A stretch of DNA of 64,000 nt. Origin: Stratiolaelaps scimitus (taxonomy: Eukaryota; Arthropoda; Arachnida; Mesostigmata; Laelapidae). The notes under the pieces are model-generated. The model saw only the letters and a list, made by a program, of their open reading frames with translations. It did no database searches and was not told the origin of the DNA. Position 1 is the stretch's first letter. Every line of letters begins with the position of its first letter. The DNA is taken from NCBI GenBank assembly GCA_019614645.1, contig JABWDB010000002.1:20263501-20327500 (forward strand), in the 5' to 3' direction. A program made the translations under genes and the position numbers. Positions 24,481 to 36,510 of the stretch are shown here, in pieces.

Positions 24481-24498
24481 TATTATTATTATTATTAT
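24481..24498. repeat. (ATT)n microsatellite
   Basis: Six ATT units. Confidence 0.9.
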
Positions 24499-24700
24499 GT
24501 TGAATAGGCTGACTTCACTGATACCATCCCGTATGCTGTTGCTCAATACGTTTCTACCAAGTTGTCACTCAAGTGTTGCGTCACCCCGTCAACGTTGTCT
24601 GGCAACAATGGATGTGTGAAACCACCCAACGGACTCAGACCACGAAGTCAGATTGCTCTCACAAGAAGCAGCGCACTTTAGTACACTTAGTTTTAATATG

Positions 24701-24719
24701 ATATATATATATATATATA
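24701..24719. repeat. (TA)n microsatellite
   Basis: A TA dinucleotide run of about 19 bp. Confidence 0.95.
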
Positions 24720-24859
24720 CGTTTCAACGACCGTTTCCATTTTGGACCCTCAATCACCTTACTGACCTATTCCCCTGTAGTGTTTGTATCCTCACAACGA
24801 GATGTGCAGGAAAATCGTTATTGACACCGCCCACAAGCGACAATGCGGTAATATCGTGT

Positions 24860-25400
24860 TGCCTGTTGTTGCTGCTGCTGAGGCAGCCTCCTGCCTGCGC
24901 GAGGCATAGCATCACCGCCGCCTACCACTACCACGACTACTACCTCCAGTACTATAGCTGCTAAATGATCACGACGAACATTATCCGGCGCGTTGGTGTC
25001 GACAGCAGCACCGGCGGCGGCCCCAATGGTCCATTTCGTTTGCTCCGTTCCCGCTCCCTTGCCTCCTCATGTCCTACCCACGCTTGGCCTGTCGGTACGT
25101 CGGCAGGTCTCTTACCACCTCGTGTCGTGCCGTGGCCTGCCGCGGTCGCTGTGGCAGCAGGAAAAGTAGCCGATGTTGCCTGCCGACTACCTACGCGACC
25201 AAGGCCGAACCTGCCTAGTCGCTCAGCAAGAACGGCGGTCGCTAGGCTCACTAGTGGGGCCACTTTACGTAATAAGAGCGATGGTTCCCTTGTCGCATTT
25301 ATCGTACTTTCGCCCGACAGCACATGGACGAAACAACCGGCTGGTTCCTTTCCTCTGCCGCCATATGTCTGTCTGTCCGTCTATTTGGATCGTATGTATG
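24860..25400. other. GC-rich island 5
   Basis: GC-rich with GCT/GCC trinucleotides. A 147-codon plus-strand frame (24965-25408) and a 120-codon minus-strand frame (24961-25323) cover almost the same bases. Neither has a motif, which points to low stop density and not to coding. Confidence 0.35.
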
Positions 25401-25567
25401 TGTCATAGTAGAGCCAAAGCGGAATGGGCTGGCTGTTTTGCAGGTCTTATAGGAGCACGAGCGTGAGGGACGACGAGGAGAAGGTAGATAAGTTGGAACG
25501 GAGAAGGAACGCCGGGCCTCCTCTCTGCGGGATCCTTGCTGGCAGTATCCACGAGATGTAGTGAGAT

Positions 25568-25589
25568 ATGGATGATGATGATGATGATC
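25568..25589. repeat. (GAT)n microsatellite
   Basis: About seven GAT units. Confidence 0.95.
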
Positions 25590-26330
25590 ACGTGCGGACG
25601 GGGAGTTTCATGCGATCCCAGGGACTACAACGTACATGTCGACGGACCAGTCGCTCAGACGGGACCACCATCAAGCATCTGTGTATCGGTACGTTCTCAT
25701 AACCGGGATGAGGTCAATGAAAGATACTTTATAGGTTCTATTTTTTGCGTTGGTGGATAACGAAGCGCGGTACAGAGGTAACGAATACGGGGAAGTGGCA
25801 CGGCCCATCTTCTAGAGCGTTTGTTTGAGACCGATCTGTTGACACGAGGTAGTTTGATAATCTCAGTGAGCACGGTTTTGCGTACAATTAGTTGTCTCAA
25901 TGCTTTGTTGATTGAAAAAAATGAGTGATTCTGCCGGTTGTTTTATAACAATCAAATTTTATGAAAATTTTTGTGAGCCGTCCCCAATGGAATAATCAGA
26001 TTTGGATGTGTATCAGATACAGAAGGAGGGGGGCTTGAAGGGTAGGAAAGGAAGTAGGTTTACAGTTGAGATCGATGCTTCTTCAGCTATTCGTTTATTT
26101 TTTTCTTAACTGTGAATCTTTTTTCTATTTCTTGACTTTTGTCTCTAAGCTTACTTTGGCCGCCTCTCACCTGTCCCTGTGTATATAATACCCTATATAT
26201 TATAATGCGCGAGCCACTGGGATGCAGCAATTATTTGACGATGCATTTCCATGTCGTTCCACTTTTCATAGAGTGAAAAAGACATTTTCTACATTTTGAC
26301 GCCAGATATACGAAATACTCTCATTAGAAT

Positions 26331-26361
26331 TATATATATATATATACTCTCTCTCTCTCTA

Positions 26362-26395
<34 letters not shown>

Positions 26396-26404
26396 GTGTG
26401 TGTG
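26331..26404. repeat. Compound (TA)n(CT)n(TA)n(TG)n microsatellite
   Basis: A TA run, then CT repeats interrupted once by AT, then a second TA run, ending in TG repeats. At about 74 bp it is the longest simple-sequence tract in the window. Confidence 0.95.
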
Positions 26405-28687
26405 TTGTATGGCTTTGAATGCGATTAGTCTGTGGTACACACGTGAGTCTGACGTCGTTAGATACCTACCAAACAAACTTCCAATTCGATACGCTAGCTG
26501 TACACACAGCAGTCGTAGACTGCTGTAAAAAAAGATGAAGCGTTCCCAATATTGCTAGTCTTCTTCCGGCGCTATTGAAGCTGTGTTTTAAGATTACTGC
26601 CGCCTAGACTGATGTTGCCACACATAGTCACAGCAGTTGCTGAAGTCGACACGATATCAATTTCACTATGGGACAGTAAAGATCTCAAAGGCCACTCAGT
26701 CATTGCACAATAGAACATGATGTTTCTTAAATGCCTGCCATCAAGATGGTTTCAAAACGCGTACTCGATACAATGCTTTAAACGCAACTACATATGTATA
26801 TATACCTTAAAGAAACATTCAGGGCGAACCAAATGAAACAGAGTACCGTTATTAGTTTCGGTTAGAATAAACGTTGGATGTTCATACGTACCTATATACG
26901 ACACCCATTGGTCTGCGTAGACCGTGTCGTATGGCTAAGAGCAATATTGAGTTCTGCTACCGACATAAGTGCAGTTTTTGTCTTCGTTATTGACTTCGTT
27001 CCCTTGTTCCTGGACCAGCTGCTCTGTCTCTCGACGAAAGGAGCCCAATTCTTCTCGTTGCCTTTCGTCTTGACTCGATTGGTTCTAGAAAAAAGGGCCC
27101 CTGCCTCTAGCAATTCCCTTTGTTCGATGAACCAGCGCTTAATAAACCCCTCCATACACACACATACTCCCACGTACGTACACGGCTTCCTCGAAGAGAC
27201 AAGCAACGAACCCAGCGTCCTTCCACCTCTCCTTGCTAGGAGCGCACAAGAGTTCTCTCGAATGTCTCAAAGGAGTTAGGACGACGAGACACACTCCGTT
27301 CTTTTTCAAGGCCCCAACCCGTCGCTGTGTCAGTCGTCGCTTTCCAGTCCAGATTCCTCTGCGACTACTGCAGCTACTGTCGTGATTGATCGGGCTATTA
27401 CAGTTTCTGCGTTGTTGTTGTTGTGATTCGATTCAGGTGTAAATGGCCAGCCATACAACTCGTTTGCGTCGACGGATAATAATAATGGCCAGTTTCTAAC
27501 CAGACACGGAGACAGGGTGAAGAGACTGAGCCGAGATACAATCAGCTCGAAAGAGTAGCCGCGAGTGTCTGCGTGTATGTGTGTGTTCGCGTAAGTGTCT
27601 CGCTCGAGAACCTTGGCTATCCATCACAGAGGATGCTGATACTAATACAGCTAAAGGGGCGCGCGAATACAGGTTCGGACCGGCGGCTCACGACCGGAGG
27701 GCCGTGACAGCCACGGCACGAAATTGCACATCGCTCGACAAGAACGCTGTGTATAGATTGCGCGGAACGCCTTGCATGCGCGCCTTGATCGCAGCAGAAG
27801 CGCATCGTATGAATGGAATCGAATACAGACGCTGCTACCTCGAGGTGCTTGGCTGACTCGCTCTTTGGGGCCATCTCGTGCTGACGTTGACAAGGAAGGA
27901 GTTGTTCTCTCGATAGCATTGCTCCACACAAAGGAGAAAAGAAAGGACCTGTCGCTGTCAACATAACATTACAATGATAATGTGAATGCAGACGTGAATG
28001 GCTCAATGACTAAGATGCTCCCGGGAACTCGTCGTGGAACGACGATAATGCACGATAGGGGAGTGCTGAGATGACTGATAAAGATGCAGCGAAACTGATA
28101 ACTGCACCTTTTAAAGCTATTTAAGGGTCGTATGCATATGAGCTAGCAACGGGCGATGAAATTGCATTGATAATAATGGTTGCAGATTTGGATAAGGTTC
28201 AACAGTATCAAGCTGCCATACTAGTATCTAATGCAACGTTTGGCATTACTATGTCTTGTGAACGACATGACGTTTTGATGGCAGCTATTGTGCTTTTGGA
28301 ACGATAACAAGGGCGCGCGAGCTCCACTAACTAGGCAATAGACAATAAGGGTAATTCGTTGTATAATAGGGGCCGCTCTTCCGATTATCGCCATACACAA
28401 CGCGTGCTGTGTAACTTGTGCGAAAGAAACGAATATTTGAAGATAACAAGTTCTTCCAAAGCAGTATATGCCAAGCGGATGTTAAATGCTCTGGCAATTC
28501 TCGCGTGGCTACACGGTTACCTTAAGTGAAGACGTACTATGAGTGATCCAGCCTTGGCACAATTCTAAGCCGAGCAAACTGTTGATAGCGTTGGCCGTCG
28601 GCATGTTCGCGGTCTCGCGTCATTACTCTGGGTATCATCACTCACCTGAGGAGAAGGAACGGATTACAAAAATATTGCCTCTTTAGT

Positions 28688-29172
28688 TCACGAGTGCTCA
28701 TTCATACTTTCCATATTCAAATATATAATACGTATACTATGTTGATATTTCCACTTTCCTGTGCCAAAATATTCACAATGACCGCTCATTGAACATTGAT
28801 TCTTTGACAACGATGCAATGGTCGATTCCCATATCATAATCGCAATGAAAAACGCTTGACTGATCCCACCACAAACGTCGGAACTATTCAAATCCTGACA
28901 TGAGCACTGTTCATCCAAAGGCCAGAGCGTGCATGTCTTCTTTGACGTGTACTCGTGTATGGCCGAAATGTAGTCCTGTTGTCCGTGAATGGCGATGCCA
29001 AAAAAGTAACATTCAGGAAGTGACTTCGCGGTGATATTGGGAAATGGGTACCTCCTAAAAGTGTGAAGGGGCCGTAGGTACCCTTGAGCGTAGCGATGAA
29101 GAGAGCTGACAAGCAATTTTTAGGTAGATTCCTTTTGTGAAAGTACTCCTTGTCCAGCTTCACGTGTGACAA
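28688..29172 (-). other. Unassigned cysteine-containing open frames
   Basis: A 142-codon minus-strand frame (28688-29116) overlaps a 94-codon minus-strand frame shifted by one (28888-29172). The longer translation contains CTLWPLDEQCSCQDLNSSDV followed by CGG and several further Cys, and a possible N-glycosylation site (NIT). The cysteine spacing vaguely recalls extracellular Cys-rich domains but fits no family I can name. The surrounding DNA is not GC-rich, so an open run of this length is somewhat unusual. There is no clear start, splice site or polyadenylation signal, so it may be chance. Confidence 0.15.
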
Positions 29173-31849
29173 GCCTCAGTGTTAGACACCATGCGCCCTC
29201 CCTACAATGCAGCCGGCGTGTTACATGTAAGCGCAACGGTCGGATGTGTTTCCAGTGATTGAAGACCATTGGACTTCTGGGAGCACTTGTGTACGGGCTC
29301 TGCGTGTGTTCATTTTGGCTTTCCCTAATAAATTTGCTAGGTAAGTATACACAGGAAGATACAGTCGAAACAAAGAAGCTTTCTAATAAGCAATAGTATT
29401 ATAGTTCAACGAAAGTCAGAAAATGTACGTCCCTAATCCGCATTAGCCATATTTACAGTTTCTAAGAATTGGTTCATAAAAAAATGTGCCTGTTTAGAAA
29501 CCCTCTGCTGTAGCTACCACCACTTTCCGTGGCTTTAAATATACTTACCAAAAACTATACACGAAAATCATCGAATACTTCGATGTGTTCATATGATCAA
29601 TTGTTTCAGTCGTTTCCCACAGCCGTTTCGAAATTGAACAGCAGGCATGTACATACCCCACACATCGATATAAACTTCGCCAGAAGGATTTTATGACCTA
29701 TGGGCTGTAGCCGTCTTTTCAACTAGAATACCAGACATTCTCAAACCTCGTACAGCGAAGAGGAACGAAACCACTAGAGAGATGACAGTACAATTTCCAT
29801 GGCTTTGATTACCTTAAGCAAAGAAATACGTGGTTACCTCTCGTGGGTAGGATAGGGCCCTTGAAAACTGGCAGAATTTATGTATAGTGACAATTTGCGG
29901 ATATGATAGATTTTGCTATACGTTCGCAAAGTTCCCCTGTGGAAAATCCTATTGAATAAATAGCTTACAGACACCGAAAGAAAAGACTATTAGGTATTTG
30001 ACCTCCACAATGTCCAACACAGATATGCTTTTTGTTCTATCCAGCTGTGAGAACTACACAGCGCCCTTTGTGTTTCAAGTCAATCAGTTATTGTGTGGTC
30101 TCTTTAGCTCCTGTTTTGCTGCCTTGTTCTCAAGAGCGGTTCCCCCCTCGCTGTGGGGCTGTCCGACCCCACAAGCATCCTGAACATCTATGGAACATAC
30201 GATAGATGCTTGGGGGGCGCGGCTGTTTAGGGGGACTCAAAAACATCGAAATGCCCGAACGCCGGATGGGACTTTTCGTTCCGAAGCCAGCGGTTAGAGC
30301 TCTGCAGCAAGCGGCCTGTACCACCACCCTGCACCTCGGATACTGCACCGCAGAGCTACCACCCAGGACCAAGCGTGATCGTATAAATAATTTATTTTAT
30401 TCGAATTCTCCTCGTGTCTCTTTATGGACACGGCGCGACTTGGCATGGGGTGTAAAACACGTTTTATTGGCACGCCTGTCTAGCGGGTACCCACCATGTG
30501 GAGGACGGACATCAGTCCGTTTGTTCCTGCCGTCTAGACACTGCTATCCAGGAACGAAATGCATCCTTGCTACATACAGGACGCGCCACATACAATGCCA
30601 CGGGCTGGTGTAATTACAGGCTCGTTCGCACAGCAGGCACAGAATAGACGGGCGATGTAATGCGATGCAATACAACCGAATAAAAGGTGCAATAAAAGAT
30701 GCAAATTTGAATTCACATTGATCTCAGCCTCTCGCGACATAGCATCGCATACATAATACAGCTGGTATATTTCGCTTTCGTAGACAATAGTAGTAGTCGT
30801 AGTTTGTCGTGCCTTATTATTCGTAGATGTGCAATTAAGCAGGCGTATCACTAATCCACTCCTTGTTCGATGCTACCACTACACAGCTGTTGGATCTATG
30901 TTAGAACCGACTGCGTGAGACATTTGGCGCAACAAGCCTAGGCCGAACGTGTTTGTTGATTGTTACGTTCTTTCTATCGCTTCATTATGCGTGATTCAGC
31001 GCTTATTTATTGTAATCAATCTTTCGATTTGCAGCCGAACTGGCCTGGCGGGGTTCTTAGGGGACACCAACATCGGGTTTGGTAGCGGCATTTGTTACGG
31101 GAAAACTACTTGAACTAGCAAGACGCCGGTACGTTGGAGCTGTTAGACGAAGTTGTCGAATAATAGGTCGAGTCCCTGAGAACGGCCCTGACCAAACCTA
31201 ACCATTACCAGGCACATGTTGCTACATAGTGGTGTGGGCCTTAAAAGGAACGGTGTCTTGTCTGCCCCCCCCCTTCGCCTATGTAGGCTTCTCCGTTCTC
31301 GGACCCCATCAAGCACTCGGTTTTGAACAGGCTTCCGCCTGCAACCTGTTATTTAGCAAGCGACGCCTAGCCGTTGTCGTGAAGTTTTAATGAGGCTGTT
31401 ACTTAGACTGCGTCCGCATCCCAGCCGCTTGCGTTAAAATGCCCAGTAGCGAGTAGATCACCTGCACAACACCCGAACGACGGCCGAACAGTACGAAGTT
31501 GCGCAAGGCGATGTGTAGAGACGACTCTAGTCGTAAGAGTTGATGCGAGAGGAGTTTTATTATACCAACGAATTTTCTACGAATTTTAAATACGACTTGG
31601 GAAGAAGTATAGCGGAGCTCGCATCGAAGACTATTCTTATATAGTGTTTAATTAATAATAATCTATTTTGTTGAGTCACTACGACGGCTGCGGCTTTTAC
31701 GGACCTCAGAAGTCACTAACTGTTGACTGGTGGCCGAATCCATTGTCATACATGTTTGCAAATGTTGTGCACCCATTGTTCGTGTACCTGTTTCAAGCCA
31801 TGACGTTGCCTCTTTGAATTGGCTATTTATAGCGCCAAACAGAGCTTTT

Positions 31850-31875
31850 GGGTAAGGCAAAGCATTGCCTTACCC
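31850..31875. repeat. Perfect 11-bp hairpin with 4-nt loop
   Basis: GGGTAAGGCAA (31850-31860) is exactly complementary to TTGCCTTACCC (31865-31875) with the loop AGCA. No T-run follows that would suggest a terminator-like role, and the setting is eukaryotic. Confidence 0.8.
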
Positions 31876-32008
31876 TTGCAAAGTCTCGGATAGTGCGAGT
31901 TAGAAACCTGAGCCAGCAATAGACGGTTAAAAAGGTCACCATTGCATCCACAATAAACCGGTAATGGAACACTCAATGTTCGATAAAAAAACTAGTATGA
32001 ATACAAGA

Positions 32009-32010
<2 letters not shown>

Positions 32011-32053
<43 letters not shown>
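32011..32053. repeat. Compound (TA)n(TG)n microsatellite
   Basis: A 30-bp TA run directly followed by about 13 bp of TG. Confidence 0.95.
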
Positions 32054-33739
32054 ATTTACACTTGTGTAACTCGGTTATGATGTTCAAAGCTAGAGCGGAC
32101 TGCCTTGATCATGGGATACCAGGTATTGCAGCCCAAGGTCGATTTACACCTATAAGAGCTGACCTCAAAGCCAACCGACATTTGCGAGTGTTAACCACCG
32201 TCTGCTTCTCGGGCCAAGTGTCGTAGGCCAGTCGGCCACTGCTTCGTTGGCCTCAGTGCCACTGACCAAAGTCAGGTCTTGTTGAGAGCCACAACACTCT
32301 CTCCCCTGAGACCTAACAACGCTAACGTCTCGCCTGCCCTTGGACTCTATCCGACTGTTTCCGGTCTCACCGTATGGTCTTCCTGGCAATGCCTGCCACG
32401 ATCCCTCCCCCTCACCATGTTCGAAAAGCTGAAGGCGTTTGCCAACTTTAAATTGGGCCACCACCACCATCTCCAACACGCCTCGCGGGCCCTTCTTCTC
32501 GCTCTTCCTCCAAAAACCACCAGCTCACTCACAGCGCCTAGGGCGCGCAATCCCCTCCGAGTGGAGACAAAGGCCATATAGAAAGAGAGAGGCCGGAGGG
32601 AATACGCTTCGAAGAGAGATCTGGTGTCTGCCTGCAGAAGGAAGGGTGTCTGTCGGTAACGGAAACAGCAGCAGATTATCGTTTCAGCCGTGAGTTGAGT
32701 GGGCGGCTAATGCTGCGGACGGAGCGGACAGAGCCTCTGAAAGAGAGTTACCTCTCACACTTTGGGTATGTCTCTCTCTCTCTTCAGATGCGGTTCCCTA
32801 GCTTTTCTTGCTTTCTTTTCACACGGTCACATGGTGCACAGCGGTATCCGACCAGACATCTATGGGATTAGTCTGAGCGCAGGGGCCCATTTGTGTGGTG
32901 GGGGATTTTGAGGCAACAAGAGGTTGATCGTCTCTGTATGGGCGCATTTACGTTAGTTTTTTTTAAATCCACTCAGTATTTGTTGTTGAAGCTTTTTGGG
33001 AGATAGTGACAGCGGTTAACGTCCTGACTGGTGAATCCTAGCTCTCAACATCATATTACTGTGTTAGTCCGTGAACATAAATACGTCTTAACGAATATAT
33101 AATGCAATAACTTACATTTGATGAATAGTTAGACAGTACATGAGGTGAATCAGTCAAAACTACATTTGAGATACGTAGGATGGACATATGCTAGTAATAC
33201 GGACTGCTTTATATTTAGTACTCATCAAATAAATGCTAATCATAGCAGAAACAATCCCCGTCACGGGTAAACCAGACTAAATGTCACTCACTATTTATTA
33301 CTCAATAAACACGTCAAATGAATATCGATTTTAGTGAAACTACTACCAAACACAATCAACGTAACGCGTGAAGTTGTTTCAAGTATTCATCCCCTTCGCA
33401 TCACTGTTCGTGTCTTCATATTGAGGTTTAATTGAGGTTTAGTCGTTGTCGGGAGAGACCACAGAGCGGCGAAGTGGGTCGGGTCGGTAGAGCGCTGGTC
33501 GGTCGGTCAGTCAAAAAAACCAACCAAGCAAGTAGGTAGGCAGACATCGGAGTATAATACCTGCCTAATACTTCTCCCACCCTTTCCCCAGCAAGCCTTT
33601 ACGGGTTGGCCTTATCATGGTGTGTGAGACGAGAATATGAGGATGAGACCGAGCCACACCGCCACCACGACTAATAATACTGCTGGGGGAAGGAAGGACG
33701 TCCGTTGTTCATCGTGGTGGTTGTCTTACTATTATCACT

Positions 33740-34130
33740 ATTATACTATTGTATACTAGCACTAGTGTAGTATGCGCAGCCGAGATCCCACAGATACGCA
33801 CAGTGACGCTGCTGACGAAGCTGCTTATGCTGATGGCGGCAGCGGTGGCGGTGCTTGCGACGAAGAACGGCTCATGGATCGTGCCCATCGCGGTAGATGT
33901 GGAGCAGCTCGTGGTGGTTAAGCAGCAGTGGCAGCGACGGGCCGTGGGGTATTTTTGACAAATCGACGTCTCTCTTATCGCACGTCGCCCTTCTTCTCCT
34001 TGCCCTGGCTGAAGATCCTGGACGGCCGGTGAACGAAGCAGCGGTCGGCGGTGTGGCTCCATTGGGCGAAGGAAAATCTGCCTTGCAGGACGCGAAAACC
34101 CGGATACGCGCGTGTGCGCTCGAGCTTGCA
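33740..34130. other. GC-rich island 6
   Basis: GC-rich with GCG/GCA trinucleotides (atggcggcagcggtggcggtg near 33831). Frames of 69-117 codons are open on both strands with no family motif. Confidence 0.35.
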
Positions 34131-34214
34131 GAATTTTAATAGGCTGCTTGCGCTAGCCTCGACTGAGTGGACGAGCGATCCGAGAAAGGGTGTGTGCGTA
34201 TAGCGCCCATGTAC

Positions 34215-34230
34215 CTATATATATATATAC
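34215..34230. repeat. (TA)n microsatellite
   Basis: A TA dinucleotide run of about 16 bp. Confidence 0.85.
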
Positions 34231-36478
34231 AAATGTTATATACGTAACTCCGGGCCGGTAGACGACGACCACCTGCTGTTGTGAGCGGTGGCACCATGGC
34301 AATAGTGCGCCGTTAGGACTATTGAGTGGAATCGTGAGGCAAGGAAGGAATATCAGATGGACGAACGCCGCGTAACGAGTTAATATATTAACGGTCGTCT
34401 TAGCTACCCCTATAGCAGGCGTTGTAAAACTCGAACGGATATATGAGGACATGTGTCTATTGTATAGTGCTACCTATATTACTAGCGGATAGAAAGATTT
34501 GAATTACTGATTGTCGTACTCATTATTATTAGGCTGACCCAAACATAATGAGACGCATACAAATTTCAATATCGGATAAACTAAGTGAGTTAAAACAAAG
34601 ATTTTTTTGGCATGAGCTAGAGGTATGCACCTCTTTAATTTATACACTGTCCCAGAGCGACTTACAATGGTCAGTGACCATTCTCCCGAAAACCTTACGA
34701 TTTAAAACTAGTCACATGTGCAAAAACCTTTCCCTTGCTGATCAAGTAAAGTTTTTTGAGCGTCCCCGTCGAGTTTGTCTTGTTAGGTAAGCTGCATACA
34801 AGATACGTTAAAACCGTTTCTTTGTTAGTCAATTAATTAATTGAAAAATGCCTCCTTCATCATAGAAGTTTTTTTTTGGCAATCGTCCGGAATACATTAT
34901 TCGAAAAATCGATGGTCTAAAGTGTCCACGAATCTATGGCCCTTAAAAACGCCCATTATTAATAAACCAGACCATAGTTAACTAAAGGCCATACTTAGCT
35001 AACACTCTTTGTTTTTAATGGTCAACCAAACGAAAATATTGCATGGAGTTCCGAAATAGCAAAGTCTGTTATTCTGTAGAGTTCCCTTCAATGCGTTACC
35101 AGCAGGCCACGATGACATCAGGCGCGATGCTATTAGCGCACCCTCCCATACAATCCCACTGAGCTGTGCCTGTGTTTATGATAATTGTGTCATAATTGTC
35201 TATCGCGAAGGCCTCACTTCACTTCTAAATCAAAATACCCACTTTGAACGAAGTAGTGCAGGAAACAGTTGTTGCCATTTCGGTGGTCCCAGAGCATCAC
35301 GCCCCACATCAACAAGAACAACGACAACACTGCAAGTATCTATCTACTGGGCCTCTGCTGTACGTGTCGTATGTGTGTTCTGTTTGTGTCACCCCTCAAG
35401 CCGTGCTCACCTCTACATTGCTACCCTACTTCGCTAGGCCGGAACTGACGGCTTGACCCATAAACCAGTTATGCCTCCTGCTGACACCCTCTCTTGCCGT
35501 TATTCGCAAGCGGGGAACCTCTCATGCCCTATTGTCTCGTCATGTCTCTGCCATTCTCTCCAATTGTTTGGTAGGTAGTGGTAGGTTTCGACTCCCCAAC
35601 AATGTTCTTCACCTAAAGTCTCCTGGAGCCGCCCACCCCGACGTACCGCTTGCCGCTTAAGGACCCTCATGTGTGGGTCGTACCTGGCCACACGTTGCAC
35701 ACAATTCGTCCACATCAACTAGCTTGTCGGCCGACTTTTTTTTACACATTGTCCCAGGGTGGAGCGTGTCTGTACGTGTTTGGCGGAAACTGGCCTCTCT
35801 ACTTCTTCTATAGGCTTTCGTTTATCTTCCAGTTCTTTTGTTTCACCCTCTACTTTATTTTGGCGTTGCTTGGGCTGTTCGTACCCGTTTCCGTTTTCTG
35901 CTCCTTCTGAGATTTCCGGTCACGCATTTGACGATGATGATGATGCTCCCGAAGTCATGCCCTGCCGATCGAGCTGCAGAACCTTGGCGATGAGGAAAGT
36001 AAGTGTACTGGAAAAACTAAAATAGTAGGTGCTCTTATATAAACGTTTGAATTGAGGCTGAGCTGTCCATATAATCTTGTCAATCGAACAACACTAGATG
36101 ATATTTTCGTCACCCGCGAAAGGTCACTTCCACAAGGGAAAGAATATATGAAATGCAGAGATGTCATATTATGAAAAAAAAATACACAACATATACATTT
36201 TCTGATAACTGTGTGACGACGTTCGATTTTATGTTGACGACAAGTATCACAACTGCCTGCAGATTCGAACCATCCGATACCTTCGGAAACGAAATAGCAA
36301 ATAGGCACGAATTTGCGCCACTCTCGGTTACTACTGTCTAGCAATTGCTGCTGATGGCATTTTCCTGCTTCACGCACGCCTGTCATCCTCTTAAGAACAG
36401 ACGACGGTTAGGGAGAGAGTTAGACTCTCCTGTTCTATAGCTAGGATGTGTCACCCCTGAGATCAGCTAGGGGAGACT

Positions 36479-36510
36479 CGCCAGTAAGAGCCCCAGGACG
36501 CTTACTGGTG
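36479..36510. repeat. Hairpin, 10-bp stem
   Basis: CGCCAGTAAG (36479-36488) pairs with CTTACTGGTG (36501-36510), with one G-T wobble and a 12-nt loop. Confidence 0.65.

Larger units (their letters stand above)
24291..24860. other. Gene-free stretch
   Basis: Contains an (ATT)n run (24481-24498) and a (TA)n tract (24701-24719). Nothing else is recognisable. Confidence 0.55.
25401..28687. other. Gene-free stretch with compound microsatellite
   Basis: Contains (GAT)n at 25568-25589, the compound TA/CT run at 26331-26404 and a (TTG)n run near 27408-27424. Frames of 91-133 codons overlap antisense and show no family signature. Confidence 0.5.
29173..33480. other. Gene-free stretch
   Basis: Contains small dyads around 30152-30211, a perfect 11-bp hairpin at 31850-31875 and a compound (TA)n(TG)n tract at 32011-32053. 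A somewhat GC-rich patch lies at about 32200-32620, with overlapping frames on both strands including a His-rich one from CCACCACCACCAT. No gene recognised. Confidence 0.5.

Noticed and set aside
36262..36275. Minus-strand B-box-like GGTTCGAATCTGC
   Set aside because: No A box at the right spacing and no tRNA-like fold around it.
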